Positions 1 to 7,741 of a stretch of DNA of 64,000 nt are shown in pieces. Numbering within the stretch: position 1 is the stretch's first letter; each line of letters starts with the position of its first letter. Source of the stretch: Candidatus Izemoplasma sp. (lineage in GTDB: Bacteria; Bacillota_I; Bacilli_A; Izemoplasmatales; Hujiaoplasmataceae). Made by a program: the position numbers and the translations under genes. The stretch lies in assembly GCA_021736305.1 (NCBI GenBank), contig JAIPGD010000002.1, forward strand, positions 1-64,000. Direction: 5' to 3'. Under the pieces are notes generated by a model. That model did not search any database, was not told the origin of the DNA, and worked only from the letters and a program-made list of their open reading frames with translations.

Positions 1-20
1 ACAAAATAATCTTCACATTA

Positions 21-248
21 TTAGACTTCTTCATTTGATATAACTTTTACCTTATACCCAGCATTTTCAATATTTTTAATAATTTTTTCAGGAATATCTT
101 TTTTATCTGAATACAATATTCTTGCTTTATAATCAGCATGATTCATTTGATAATAATCTACATCTTCAGAAAATACTTCTTTTTGTATTCGGCTAAAACA
201 TCCGCCGCATCTAATTCCATCAATTTTTAATATCAATTCATATTTCAT
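21..248 (-). CDS. Heavy-metal-associated (HMA) domain protein, CopZ-like
   Basis: A single HMA domain of 75 residues with an early CGGC motif (GIRCGGC) in the position of the CxxC metal site of copper chaperones and P-type ATPase N-domains. It would bind Cu(I) or a similar soft metal in the cytoplasm. The ORF track starts eight codons earlier, but the ATG at 248 has a GGAGGGAG ribosome site seven bases upstream. That ATG overlaps the stop of cueP as ATGA, so the two are translationally coupled. It is the last gene of a four-gene copper-type operon. The domain is clear; copper rather than another metal is inferred from the neighbours. Confidence 0.8.
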   Translation of the reverse strand: MKYELILKIDGIRCGGCFSRIQKEVFSEDVDYYQMNHADYKARILYSDKKDIPEKIIKNIENAGYKVKVISNEEV

Positions 249-793
249 GATAATTCTCCCTCCGTATAGCAAGTTTTTAACTCATTTCTTGTTGATATTT
301 GCATTGAAGTTTCTAATGCTTGATAATAAATCTTAAACTCATATATTTCATCTTTTGGTAACCATATTCCAATAAAGCCATCTTTTCCAGAGAAATATAG
401 TTCATCACTTATAATAAGCCCTAGCTCATCTAAAATAACGATTTGGATTTCTTGATTAATTAGTTCTCCTTGGCATCCAGTCAAACTATGACTAAAACAA
501 TCATGAGTTGTCTCAATATAAGGTGCAATTGAGATATACATTTCGTCATTAGGTAGATTATATTCAAATAATTCCTCTTCAATAGTAATTTTTACTTTAT
601 CATTTTCAATACTAGATGAAATCAATGTGCTATCAAACTCATTGTTTTCTAGTGCATATACCAACTCATAAATATTTTTATCTGCTAAATTATACTTCTC
701 CATAAGATTTTGTTCGTTACTAAATGTTTCATTCAAATAGATTCCACCAAAAACTAACATAGCAAATACTATAACATAACCTATTCTTCTCAT
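245..793 (-). CDS. cueP: CueP family extracytoplasmic copper-binding protein
   Basis: It has an N-terminal membrane anchor or signal (about residues 4-20), then the CueP hallmarks: THDCFSHSLTGCQGE near the middle, GFIGIWLPKD, and IST followed by a C-terminal TCYTEGEL. The three conserved cysteines of the family are present. CueP in Salmonella is a periplasmic copper-binding protein, and Gram-positive homologues are anchored outside the membrane. It sits between a secreted Met/His/Tyr-rich protein and an HMA chaperone and overlaps the latter by 4 bp, so a joint role in extracytoplasmic copper handling is likely. Family assignment comes from recalled motifs. Confidence 0.85.
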   Translation of the reverse strand: MRRIGYVIVFAMLVFGGIYLNETFSNEQNLMEKYNLADKNIYELVYALENNEFDSTLISSSIENDKVKITIEEELFEYNLPNDEMYISIAPYIETTHDCFSHSLTGCQGELINQEIQIVILDELGLIISDELYFSGKDGFIGIWLPKDEIYEFKIYYQALETSMQISTRNELKTCYTEGELS

Positions 794-799
794 TCTTAA

Positions 800-1201
800 T
801 TACCAATAATGATGCATATCGTTTTCGATAATATATTCAATAAGCTCTAATTTTATCGTATCGATTACGTTTTTTAATTCTGTTTCAGTTAATGCATCAA
901 CATCATATTCAGCTAATTTTTCGATATATAATAGATCAATCTCAGCTTTTTCTTCTTCATTTAAATGCGAATATACTTCTTCGTAATCATAATCCTCAAT
1001 ATCTTCGTAAAAACAGCCACCATATCCATAACCATAACCCATGTGATTCCTACCCATATGATTATAGTAATAATTATCATTATCTTCTTGGTATTCATCA
1101 CGGTCAATTCCAAATGGGTTATACCCATAAGCATTAACTGTAAACATACCAAAAGCTAAAAACCCTAATACAAGTGCTAATACCAATACTATTTTTTTCA
1201 C
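800..1201 (-). CDS. Secreted Met/His/Tyr-rich protein of copper operon
   Basis: I do not recognise the family. Residues 1-24 are a signal peptide (MKK, hydrophobic core, VNA). Then comes an acidic, Tyr/Asn-rich stretch with HMGRNHMGYGYGYGGC, which has the Met, His and Cys ligands expected of an extracellular copper binder, and a helical acidic tail ending HHYW. The start codon is GTG. It shares one base with the TAG stop of the upstream gene (TAGTG) and follows an AAAGGTGA ribosome site. It lies between the SHOCT membrane protein and CueP in the same operon. A metal-binding role is inferred from composition and context. Confidence 0.7.
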   Translation of the reverse strand: MKKIVLVLALVLGFLAFGMFTVNAYGYNPFGIDRDEYQEDNDNYYYNHMGRNHMGYGYGYGGCFYEDIEDYDYEEVYSHLNEEEKAEIDLLYIEKLAEYDVDALTETELKNVIDTIKLELIEYIIENDMHHYW

Positions 1202-1527
1202 TATCTTTCACCTTTTAATCTTTCGCTTATTTTTTCATATTCTTCTATTGTAATTTCTCCACGAGAAAGTCTTCTTTTTAAAATTGTTAATTCATTATCA
1301 GATTTTTTATTATTGTCAGAAAACAATTTTAGAACAACGTAAATAACAAATCCCCAAAATAATACCATCGCAAACATTCCTAATGGGAACATAAATCGCG
1401 AATACATATGTGGATAATAATTACCATCTCGCCAAAAAACCGTTGGTATAAATATTCTTACTAATATGGCAATGGCAATAATAAAGATTATAGATCCCCA
1501 AAAATATTTCATTTGTTTTTCGTTCAC
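1201..1527 (-). CDS. Two-helix membrane protein with SHOCT tail
   Basis: This 108-residue protein has two transmembrane helices and a C-terminal SHOCT module (RLSRGEITIEEYEKI). Such small SHOCT membrane proteins are common beside metal-efflux and copper genes in Gram-positive bacteria, but the molecular role is unknown. I chose the GTG at 1527 (VNEKQMKYFWG) because AGAGGTGAT lies just upstream; the longer ORF-track start has no ribosome site. A TATAAT-like -10 at 1547-1552 precedes it with almost no leader. It is the first gene of the operon. Confidence 0.75.
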   Translation of the reverse strand: MNEKQMKYFWGSIIFIIAIAILVRIFIPTVFWRDGNYYPHMYSRFMFPLGMFAMVLFWGFVIYVVLKLFSDNNKKSDNELTILKRRLSRGEITIEEYEKISERLKGER

Positions 1528-1581
1528 TTTAATCACCTCTGAATGCATTATATAAAACAAATGTGAATAGATAATGAATCA

Positions 1582-1610
1582 AGAAAAAAAAGAAGAAATA
1601 ACTTCTTCTT
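1582..1610 (-). terminator. Intrinsic terminator after the P-loop gene
   Basis: The repeat AAGAAGAA/TTCTTCTT with a five-base loop is followed on the minus strand by a run of eight T. It ends the 1630-2478 gene and separates it from the copper operon. Confidence 0.7.
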
Positions 1611-1629
1611 TAATCAATTTATATTTAGT

Positions 1630-2478
1630 TTATAAGTTTAGATTAAGATAATCAGTCATTTTCTGAAAAACTTCTTCATAATCATCTATTAATGGAATAA
1701 TTAAATAATCTACATCTAAATCATTTAATACTCTGAGTTCAGCAATCTGTCTATCTTTAAAATATTGTAAAACTCCATCATAATCCAGATAGTTTCTTTT
1801 CTTAGCAATCGGTTTTATCTTTATATAATCAATTACATCATCAATCCAATCATTATATAACTCTTTATTCGGAGATATTCTTTTATCGCTCATTGTTTTT
1901 AAAGTTTTTTTGACGTTTAATTGTTTTATATAAAAAACTAATGGTTTTAATTTTTTTATCGGTTTTGTTAGTTTGTTATAATATGTGAAAATATTATCTA
2001 AATCAAAGCCTTGATTCAACAATAACCTATTCATATGATTTTGTAAAAATACTGATTCAAACAAAAATACATCGTTAGATTCAGAAATATCTTCAACAAA
2101 TTTTTCCCATAGTTTTAAATGCTCACTCAAAAAATAATTCAAATCATTTGTTCTATAGATTTCAAATTGTTTTAAAGTCTTATGAAAGGATTTTTCTTTT
2201 TCAGTTATTTTCACATTAATATAAGCTACATAATATTTATCCTCTACTTTTCTTGTATATTTAATAATTTGTTTTTTTAAACTCGGATATTCTTCTAAGA
2301 TCATGTCATACTCGCTTTGATTCAATATAGCTATCCAAGCTAAATCAATAGGGTTTAAATCGCCTTCTTTAAAACTAAGCGATTTAATTTTATTTTTACT
2401 TAAGTAATTATCTAATCTTTTTACAAAGGTAGTTTTACCTGCCCCAGGTAAACCTTCAATAAATATTATTCTATGCAT
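1630..2478 (-). CDS. P-loop NTPase, function unknown
   Basis: The N-terminus carries a Walker A motif, EGLPGAGKTTF (about residues 7-17), typical of small nucleotide/nucleoside-kinase-like or AAA-type P-loop proteins. The rest is charged, without transmembrane segments or a second recognisable domain. It could be a kinase of a small molecule; I cannot name a substrate. The start at 2478 (MHRIIFIEG) is chosen because GGAG lies six bases upstream; the track's earlier start is a TTG with no ribosome site of its own. It appears monocistronic, downstream of the KamA-like gene. Confidence 0.65.
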   Translation of the reverse strand: MHRIIFIEGLPGAGKTTFVKRLDNYLSKNKIKSLSFKEGDLNPIDLAWIAILNQSEYDMILEEYPSLKKQIIKYTRKVEDKYYVAYINVKITEKEKSFHKTLKQFEIYRTNDLNYFLSEHLKLWEKFVEDISESNDVFLFESVFLQNHMNRLLLNQGFDLDNIFTYYNKLTKPIKKLKPLVFYIKQLNVKKTLKTMSDKRISPNKELYNDWIDDVIDYIKIKPIAKKRNYLDYDGVLQYFKDRQIAELRVLNDLDVDYLIIPLIDDYEEVFQKMTDYLNLNL

Positions 2479-2528
2479 ATTTAGCTCCAATATTTTTTTA
2501 GGAAACGGCTATTTTAAAGCCTTTACAT

Positions 2529-3641
2529 TTATTTTTCAATTAATTCTAAATCTTCATCTAACCAATTCGCATTTTCATCTATCGTTCTAATAAATACTTT
2601 ATTCGCATCTTCTGGGTATTTGTTTTGATGAAATTTAAATATAAAATCTTTTTTAGTTTTACTAAATATTTCTATTTTGCCTCGAGGATGAGACATAATA
2701 TATCGAAAAGCTTTTGAAATACCATTTAATTTTTTCTTTGCTTCTTCAATAATTTCAATTCCTTTACTAAGTGATACTTGGAAATGTGTAACAAATTTAA
2801 CTGGACGACATTGAAAAACATAATATGGATGAATGCCAACGCTAGTTAATTTGTTTAATAATAAAGCTAAGGTATCAGGCTCATTATTTATGCCCTTAAG
2901 TAAAACTGCTTGATTCCTAATTGTGCATCCAACTTCTTTTAAGGCATTAATTGCTAATTTAGCTTCTTCAGTTATCTCTTTAGGGTGATTGAACTGAGTA
3001 ACTATAATAATTTCTTTTAACTTATTGTATTTTTCTAACAACTTAAGCAATTCATGATCTTTATATACTCTTTCTGGTCTTACAACTAAGCTTCTTGTTC
3101 CAAATCTAATAAAATCTAAATGTTCAATTTCAGACAAATTTACAAGATACTTTTCAATCATTTTATTGCTCATAGTAAATGCATCTCCACCAGTGATTAA
3201 AACATTATTAACCTCTTTATGAGATTTAACATAATCTACTGTATGTTTCATTCTAGTCATAATCTCTTCTCGAGAATAACCAACCATTCTTTTTCTGAAA
3301 CAGTGACGGCAATACATAAAACAAACATTTGTCGATAAAACTAAGGCTGTAGTTGAATATTTATGTTGCAAGCCCGGAAATTTTGTGTTTGTTGATTCAC
3401 CACTAGTATCATAATCGCCAGAAGCATTTAGTTCTAATATATGTGGAACTGATAATTTTTTTATTGGATCAGTTTCGTCATCCCAATCAATTAAATTATA
3501 ATAATATTTAGGGATTCTCATTGGATGTCTTTTTACAACTTCTTCGAGCTTAACTTGATCTTCATTAGTTAACTTATCATAATTGTAGATTTCTTCTAAT
3601 TTGCGTATTTCTTTATTTTTGATCTTTATATTATTCATCAT
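2529..3641 (-). CDS. KamA family radical SAM aminomutase-like protein
   Basis: The radical SAM cluster motif CFMYCRHC gives C107, C111 and C114. A glycine-rich ITGGDAF and a C-terminal HPRGKIE, in the position of the PLP lysine motif of lysine 2,3-aminomutase, are also visible. At 370 residues it is shorter than clostridial lysine 2,3-aminomutase (about 416). KamA enzymes use [4Fe-4S], SAM and PLP to move an alpha-amino group to the beta position. The substrate cannot be read from sequence: lysine, glutamate or another amino acid are all possible. A beta-lysine or beta-glutamate osmolyte role would be speculation because no acetyltransferase partner is adjacent. The ribosome site is AAAGGAAA before an ATGATG. 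Confidence 0.8.
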   Translation of the reverse strand: MMNNIKIKNKEIRKLEEIYNYDKLTNEDQVKLEEVVKRHPMRIPKYYYNLIDWDDETDPIKKLSVPHILELNASGDYDTSGESTNTKFPGLQHKYSTTALVLSTNVCFMYCRHCFRKRMVGYSREEIMTRMKHTVDYVKSHKEVNNVLITGGDAFTMSNKMIEKYLVNLSEIEHLDFIRFGTRSLVVRPERVYKDHELLKLLEKYNKLKEIIIVTQFNHPKEITEEAKLAINALKEVGCTIRNQAVLLKGINNEPDTLALLLNKLTSVGIHPYYVFQCRPVKFVTHFQVSLSKGIEIIEEAKKKLNGISKAFRYIMSHPRGKIEIFSKTKKDFIFKFHQNKYPEDANKVFIRTIDENANWLDEDLELIEK

Positions 3642-3720
3642 AATCCATTTCCTTTCTAAAATATTTATTATCTATCTATATTTTAACGAATATAGCTAAA
3701 AATTACAAATGAAAATCCCT

Positions 3721-3751
3721 CAATTAAAAGGAGCTGTCTCTCGACAGCTCC
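3721..3751 (-). terminator. Terminator of the znu-zur operon
   Basis: A strong nine-base-pair stem, GGAGCTGTC/GACAGCTCC with a four-base loop, is followed on the minus strand by TTTTAATT, just after the zur stop. Confidence 0.85.
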
Positions 3752-3772
3752 CTTTAGGAGAAAATTAAAAAG

Positions 3773-4210
3773 TTAATTTATTTTTAGTCTTTTACGACAA
3801 TTCTTGCAATAACCATAAAATTCAATTTTATGACCCGTAATTAAAAAATCAGAATGGGCCTTTATATCCTCTTCGTATTTTGTTAAAGGACAATCATAGA
3901 TTGTTTCAATCTTATTACAACTTTTACATATCATAAAATGATGATGTTTTTCACGGTTGTATTCATACAAAGATTGCTTTTCTTTTTCTAATTCAATCCG
4001 ATTAATAATATTATTTTCTGTTAATTTCTCTAGTGTTCTATAAACTGTCGATAAATCCATTTGTATATCATTATCAATTAACAATTGATGAATATCACTC
4101 GCAGATAATAAACCATCAGCTTTTTCTAATAAATCAATAATATTTACTCGATACTTGGTTTTCTTTAAACCTGCATTTTCAATTTTTTTTAAAATATTTG
4201 TTTTTTTCAT
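3773..4210 (-). CDS. zur: Fur family regulator, probably Zur
   Basis: A 145-residue Fur-fold repressor. The winged-helix half includes LSTVYRTLEKL, and the metal half has HHH at 89-91, CKSC at 95-98 and CKNC at 135-138, the structural-zinc cysteine pairs. The start is MKKTNIL at 4210, behind TAAGGAAT; the track's extra 31 residues overlap znuB out of frame and are not real. It starts 4 bp after znuB in a zinc ABC-transporter operon. That context, plus two identical-arm 7-1-7 palindromes before znuA, makes it the likely autoregulating zinc repressor. A Fur or Mn-responsive specificity is not excluded. Confidence 0.85.
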   Translation of the reverse strand: MKKTNILKKIENAGLKKTKYRVNIIDLLEKADGLLSASDIHQLLIDNDIQMDLSTVYRTLEKLTENNIINRIELEKEKQSLYEYNREKHHHFMICKSCNKIETIYDCPLTKYEEDIKAHSDFLITGHKIEFYGYCKNCRKRLKIN

Positions 4211-4214
4211 AGAA

Positions 4215-5048
4215 TCATTCCTTACTAAATAGAGGTACTTTTTTAATAAATTTTTTATTAAGTATCCAAATAACAATATATAAAAGAATTGCTGTAAAGA
4301 CAATAATAGCTCCAGAAGGAAAATCAGTGTAATAAGAAACTACCAATCCCACAAAGATAAATACAAAACTAAAAAGAATTGAATATATCATTCTTAAATA
4401 TAACTTACCTGTTAAAAGCGCTGAAGCAGCTGCAGGTATACTTAATAAAGCAATAACCAAAATTATACCTACTACTCTTATTAAAACGACCACAGTTAAG
4501 GCTAAAAGTACTAATAGAGTATTTTCTAATAATGTTGTATTTTTGCGCATGATCTTTGTAAATTCTTGGTCAAATAAATGTGCTTTCCAATCTTGGAAGT
4601 ATATTAAAATAATTGAAACAACTAAAACAGTTAAAATAGTCATTAAAATCAAATCAAATCTAGTAACAGATAATATATTACCGAATAGATAAGAAGTAAC
4701 CTCTGGAGGATATCCTGGCATCAATCCGATAAACAAAATCCCTAAGGCCATACCTAGAGACCAAAACATTGCAATAATAACATCTTTAATACCAGTTGTT
4801 TTATTTTTAATAAAACCGATTCCTAAAGCAGCGACTATCGAAAACATAAAAGCTCCGAATATCGGTTCAAAGCCAACTAAATAACCTAAACCTACTCCAC
4901 CATAAGAAGTATGAGCAATTCCTCCAGTCATCATTACTAGCTTTTTTTCGACAATGATAACACCAACTAAGCCACCCACTATCGAAGCGAGAATAGTTGC
5001 GAATAAAGCATTTTGTAAAAACTGATATTCAAAAAGTGCTTTAAACAT
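4215..5048 (-). CDS. znuB: Zinc ABC transporter permease ZnuB
   Basis: An ABC-3 family permease of 277 residues with about eight transmembrane helices and the family's GGIAHTSYGGVGLGY region after the second helix. It forms the membrane channel for Zn(II), or possibly Mn(II), delivered by the ZnuA lipoprotein and driven by ZnuC. Its start overlaps the end of znuC by 8 bp, and zur follows 4 bp after its stop, so all four genes are one transcript. Metal specificity is inferred from the operon. Confidence 0.88.
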   Translation of the reverse strand: MFKALFEYQFLQNALFATILASIVGGLVGVIIVEKKLVMMTGGIAHTSYGGVGLGYLVGFEPIFGAFMFSIVAALGIGFIKNKTTGIKDVIIAMFWSLGMALGILFIGLMPGYPPEVTSYLFGNILSVTRFDLILMTILTVLVVSIILIYFQDWKAHLFDQEFTKIMRKNTTLLENTLLVLLALTVVVLIRVVGIILVIALLSIPAAASALLTGKLYLRMIYSILFSFVFIFVGLVVSYYTDFPSGAIIVFTAILLYIVIWILNKKFIKKVPLFSKE

Positions 5049-5787
5049 TATTTCTCACCTCACGATACTTATTGCTTATAGATTGATGAATTGGTCTGAT
5101 ATAAGCATATTTATAAACCTCGTTAGGGTCTCCTTCAGCTAAAATATTTTTATCTAAATAAATTAACTTTTTAACATGCTTAGTAATCATCTGAATATGA
5201 TGAGTAATTAAGATAATTGTCATTTTACCACTTAATTTCTTAATTAGGTTAAATATCTGTCTTTGACTCATCACATCAATCATTGCTGTTGGCTCATCTA
5301 GAAGTAAAATATCTGGATCAAGTGTTAAAGCTCTAGCAATTAATAGTTTTTGAAACTCTCCACCAGACAATTCGCTAATTAAACGATCCCTCAATTCATA
5401 AATACCCACAGTTTTTAACACATCTAAAGCTAACAATTCATCTTCATCTTGAAAACGAAAAAATGGCTTTATTTGTTTGGTTAATCTTCCTGATAAAACT
5501 ACCTCTTTTACAGAAATAGGAAACATTCGATTAATATCATTAATTTGTGGTACATAACCCATTTTGATATTGCTTTTTTTTAATGAAGTACCACAATACT
5601 TAATTTCACCACTATTAGGCTTAATTAATCCTAATATAGACTTAATTAAGGTAGTCTTTCCTCCACCATTAGGTCCGATAATTCCAATGTAATCTCCTTT
5701 ATCAATAGAGAAATTCAATTTTTTTAAAGCCGATATATTCCCATATTTAACCGAAAGATTGCTAATATCAATTAAAGGATCATTCAT
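5041..5787 (-). CDS. znuC: Zinc ABC transporter ATPase ZnuC
   Basis: A complete ABC ATPase of 248 residues with Walker A GPNGGGKTT, signature LSGGE, Walker B ILLLDEP and switch histidine ITHH. It powers the metal importer. I place the start at the ATG at 5787 (MNDPLIDI), inside the last codons of znuA and behind TTGGAGA; the first five residues of the track ORF come from a TTG. It overlaps znuA by 8 bp and znuB by 8 bp, indicating coupled translation. Confidence 0.88.
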   Translation of the reverse strand: MNDPLIDISNLSVKYGNISALKKLNFSIDKGDYIGIIGPNGGGKTTLIKSILGLIKPNSGEIKYCGTSLKKSNIKMGYVPQINDINRMFPISVKEVVLSGRLTKQIKPFFRFQDEDELLALDVLKTVGIYELRDRLISELSGGEFQKLLIARALTLDPDILLLDEPTAMIDVMSQRQIFNLIKKLSGKMTIILITHHIQMITKHVKKLIYLDKNILAEGDPNEVYKYAYIRPIHQSISNKYREVRNNV

Positions 5788-6634
5788 ACATACTATCTCC
5801 AATCAATTCGCCCATCTCAAAAATATTATCTAAATAATCATATGCCAAAGGTTCTAACTCAATCCTTTGGGCATCTATTTCTTCAACAAAAGCAATAACT
5901 TGCCTAGAGTCAATTTCTGTTTGGTGAAATACATAATTTATATTATAGTCTTTTGCTAAATCAACCATTGCTTGTAAATGTGTAACTGTTGCTTCTTTAC
6001 CTTCTTCTTCTAGGGCATACATCTCTAAATTGTAATCATCTGCAAAATATCCATAAGAAGGATGGAATACAATAAATTTTCGCATGGATTTATCAGCAAA
6101 TATAGCATTCAAATCATTATCAACTGTAGTTAAACTATCTTTATAATCTCTTGCATTATTATAATAATAACCATCGTTATCAGGGTCTAATCTTGCAAGT
6201 TCTGCAGCGATAACATCAATCATAACTTTTACTCTTTTAATAGATAACCAAATATGTGGATCTCTACTACCAGGTGCAAATTCTCTATCTGGATATTCTT
6301 GACTAACAAAATCTTCTAAATGAAAAATCTTTAATTCATCTAACTCAGGAATAATATTTCCCGTTTCAGCAGGAACGCCAATAGAAAAATAGACATCTAC
6401 TTCATTTAACTCAGCTATCACTCTTGGACTAGGCTCATAATTTTCAGGAGAATAACCAGGTGGAATAATTGTTATTACATTAACAAATTCTTTTCCTACA
6501 GCATCTACAAATGCGGCCTGTGGTGTAATTGATACAGCAACCTGTATTCTATCATCTTCAGTTGTATTTCCTGTACAACTAGCTAAAATTGAAAAGGTCG
6601 TTATAGTAAAGATAAGTAATAGTATTTTTTTCAA
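5780..6634 (-). CDS. znuA: Zinc-binding lipoprotein ZnuA
   Basis: An ABC-metal solute-binding protein of 284 residues. The lipobox is LASC with Cys20 as the lipidation site. Candidate metal ligands are the conserved histidines in DPHIWLS, HPSYGYF and HQTEIDS; the long His-rich loop of many ZnuA proteins is missing. The start codon is TTG at 6634, eight bases after AGAGGTGA; no in-frame ATG fits. It is the first gene of znuACB-zur, and its leader carries an operator directly against the ribosome site. Confidence 0.87.
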   Translation of the reverse strand: MKKILLLIFTITTFSILASCTGNTTEDDRIQVAVSITPQAAFVDAVGKEFVNVITIIPPGYSPENYEPSPRVIAELNEVDVYFSIGVPAETGNIIPELDELKIFHLEDFVSQEYPDREFAPGSRDPHIWLSIKRVKVMIDVIAAELARLDPDNDGYYYNNARDYKDSLTTVDNDLNAIFADKSMRKFIVFHPSYGYFADDYNLEMYALEEEGKEATVTHLQAMVDLAKDYNINYVFHQTEIDSRQVIAFVEEIDAQRIELEPLAYDYLDNIFEMGELIGDSMYE

Positions 6635-6648
6635 AGTTCATCACCTCT

Positions 6649-6663
6649 TGCAAATGATTTGCA
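6649..6663 (-). promoter_or_regulatory. Predicted Zur operator, proximal copy
   Basis: TGCAAATGATTTGCA is a perfect 7-1-7 inverted repeat, the geometry of Fur/Zur/PerR boxes, placed one base from the znuA ribosome site and downstream of the -10. Confidence 0.75.
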
Positions 6664-6674
6664 TCTACATCTAT

Positions 6675-6703
6675 ATTTTATTACAAAACTTATATAAATG
6701 CAA
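6675..6703 (-). promoter_or_regulatory. Promoter of znuACB-zur
   Basis: On the minus strand TTGCAT, a 17-base spacer and TAAAAT form a good sigma-A promoter. The -35 lies inside the distal operator, so a repressor bound there would block polymerase. Confidence 0.65.
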
Positions 6704-6713
6704 ATCATTTGCA
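6699..6713 (-). promoter_or_regulatory. Predicted Zur operator, distal copy
   Basis: TGCAAATCATTTGCA differs from the proximal copy only at the central base. The two centres are 50 bp apart. It overlaps the znuA -35 element and lies about 45 bp upstream of the -10 of the divergent VIT1 gene. Confidence 0.75.
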
Positions 6714-6792
6714 ATTAATAATTCAGTATTTCAGTTTTAAAAATATAAATTTTTGTTATAATATAAATATTGAATAACAACGGAGGAAATAT

Positions 6793-7662
6793 ATGGAATT
6801 ATCTAAAAAATTATTAAAGAAAATTAAAGGCTTTCAAAGAGCCGAAATTACTGAATATTATGTTTATCAATTTATAGCAAAAAAAGAAAAAAACAAAGAC
6901 AATAAAAAAATATTAAAATCAATTGCAGATGATGAACTCAAACATTATCAGATCTGGGAAGAAATTTCTAAAATAAAAATTAAACCCGATAAAATTAAAA
7001 TTCTATTTTATAAAATTATTACTTTTATCTTTGGTTATACATTCGCACTTCAAATTATGGAAAGAGGCGAAGAAAGTGCGATTGATGTATATTCACAATT
7101 AGATGAATATGATGATATCATTAAAAAAATAACTCTTGAAGAGGAAGAACACGAGAAAAAACTATTAGATTTATTAGATGAAGAGCGCCTAAATTACGTC
7201 GGTTCTATGGTACTAGGTTTAAATGATGCTTTAGTTGAATTATCTGGGACTTTAGCCGGTTTAACCTTTGCTTTTCAAAACACTCAGTTAATTAGTTTAA
7301 GCGGTTTAATTACAGGAGTCGCAGCTTCTTTATCTATGGCGGCTAGTGGTTATCTTTCAAGCAAAGCTGATGGAAAAGAAAACGCCTTAAAATCCTCTAT
7401 TTACACAGGAAGTGCATATATAATAACAGTAATATTATTAGTGTTACCTTACTTACTAATTACTAATCCATTCATAGCTTTAGGTATTATGTTAGGGGTT
7501 GTTGTATTTATTGTCTTCTTTTTTAACCTCTATATTTCTATTGCCAAAAACCTTAACTTTAAGAAACGTTTCTTACAAATGGCAGTTATCTCTTTAGGAG
7601 TTGCGGCTTTATCATTTGTTATAGGTATTGGTATCGAACATATATTAGGTGTAAATATTTAA
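6793..7662 (+). CDS. Rubrerythrin-VIT1 fusion metal transporter
   Basis: The first ~135 residues form a ferritin-like/rubrerythrin domain with carboxylate-bridge residues (AEITE, DDELKH, EEEEHEK). Residues ~140-289 form a VIT1/CCC1 membrane domain with about five helices, starting NYVGSMVLGLNDALVELSG. Such fusions (MbfA type) sense or load iron through the ferritin-like part and export Fe(II) or Mn(II) through the VIT part. It is transcribed away from znuA from a TATAAT -10 at 6757-6762 and has GGAGG before the ATG. It is monocistronic. Exporter direction is known for relatives, not shown here. Confidence 0.85.
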   Translation: MELSKKLLKKIKGFQRAEITEYYVYQFIAKKEKNKDNKKILKSIADDELKHYQIWEEISKIKIKPDKIKILFYKIITFIFGYTFALQIMERGEESAIDVYSQLDEYDDIIKKITLEEEEHEKKLLDLLDEERLNYVGSMVLGLNDALVELSGTLAGLTFAFQNTQLISLSGLITGVAASLSMAASGYLSSKADGKENALKSSIYTGSAYIITVILLVLPYLLITNPFIALGIMLGVVVFIVFFFNLYISIAKNLNFKKRFLQMAVISLGVAALSFVIGIGIEHILGVNI

Positions 7663-7684
7663 GTAAATATAAATTTAGCATATA

Positions 7685-7716
7685 AAAAGACGATATTTCT
7701 AAAAATATCGTCTTTT
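7685..7716. terminator. Bidirectional terminator
   Basis: A 14-bp stem, AAAAGACGATATTT with its complement and a short loop, lies between the convergent VIT1 and hydrolase genes. A-rich and T-rich flanks serve both directions. Confidence 0.85.
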
Positions 7717-7741
7717 ATTATTAAATCAAAAACTTAAATTT

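Noticed and set aside
892-1159. Plus-strand and alternate-frame ORFs over the Met/His/Tyr-rich gene
   Set aside because: They are antisense or shifted readings of a low-complexity gene, with no ribosome sites.
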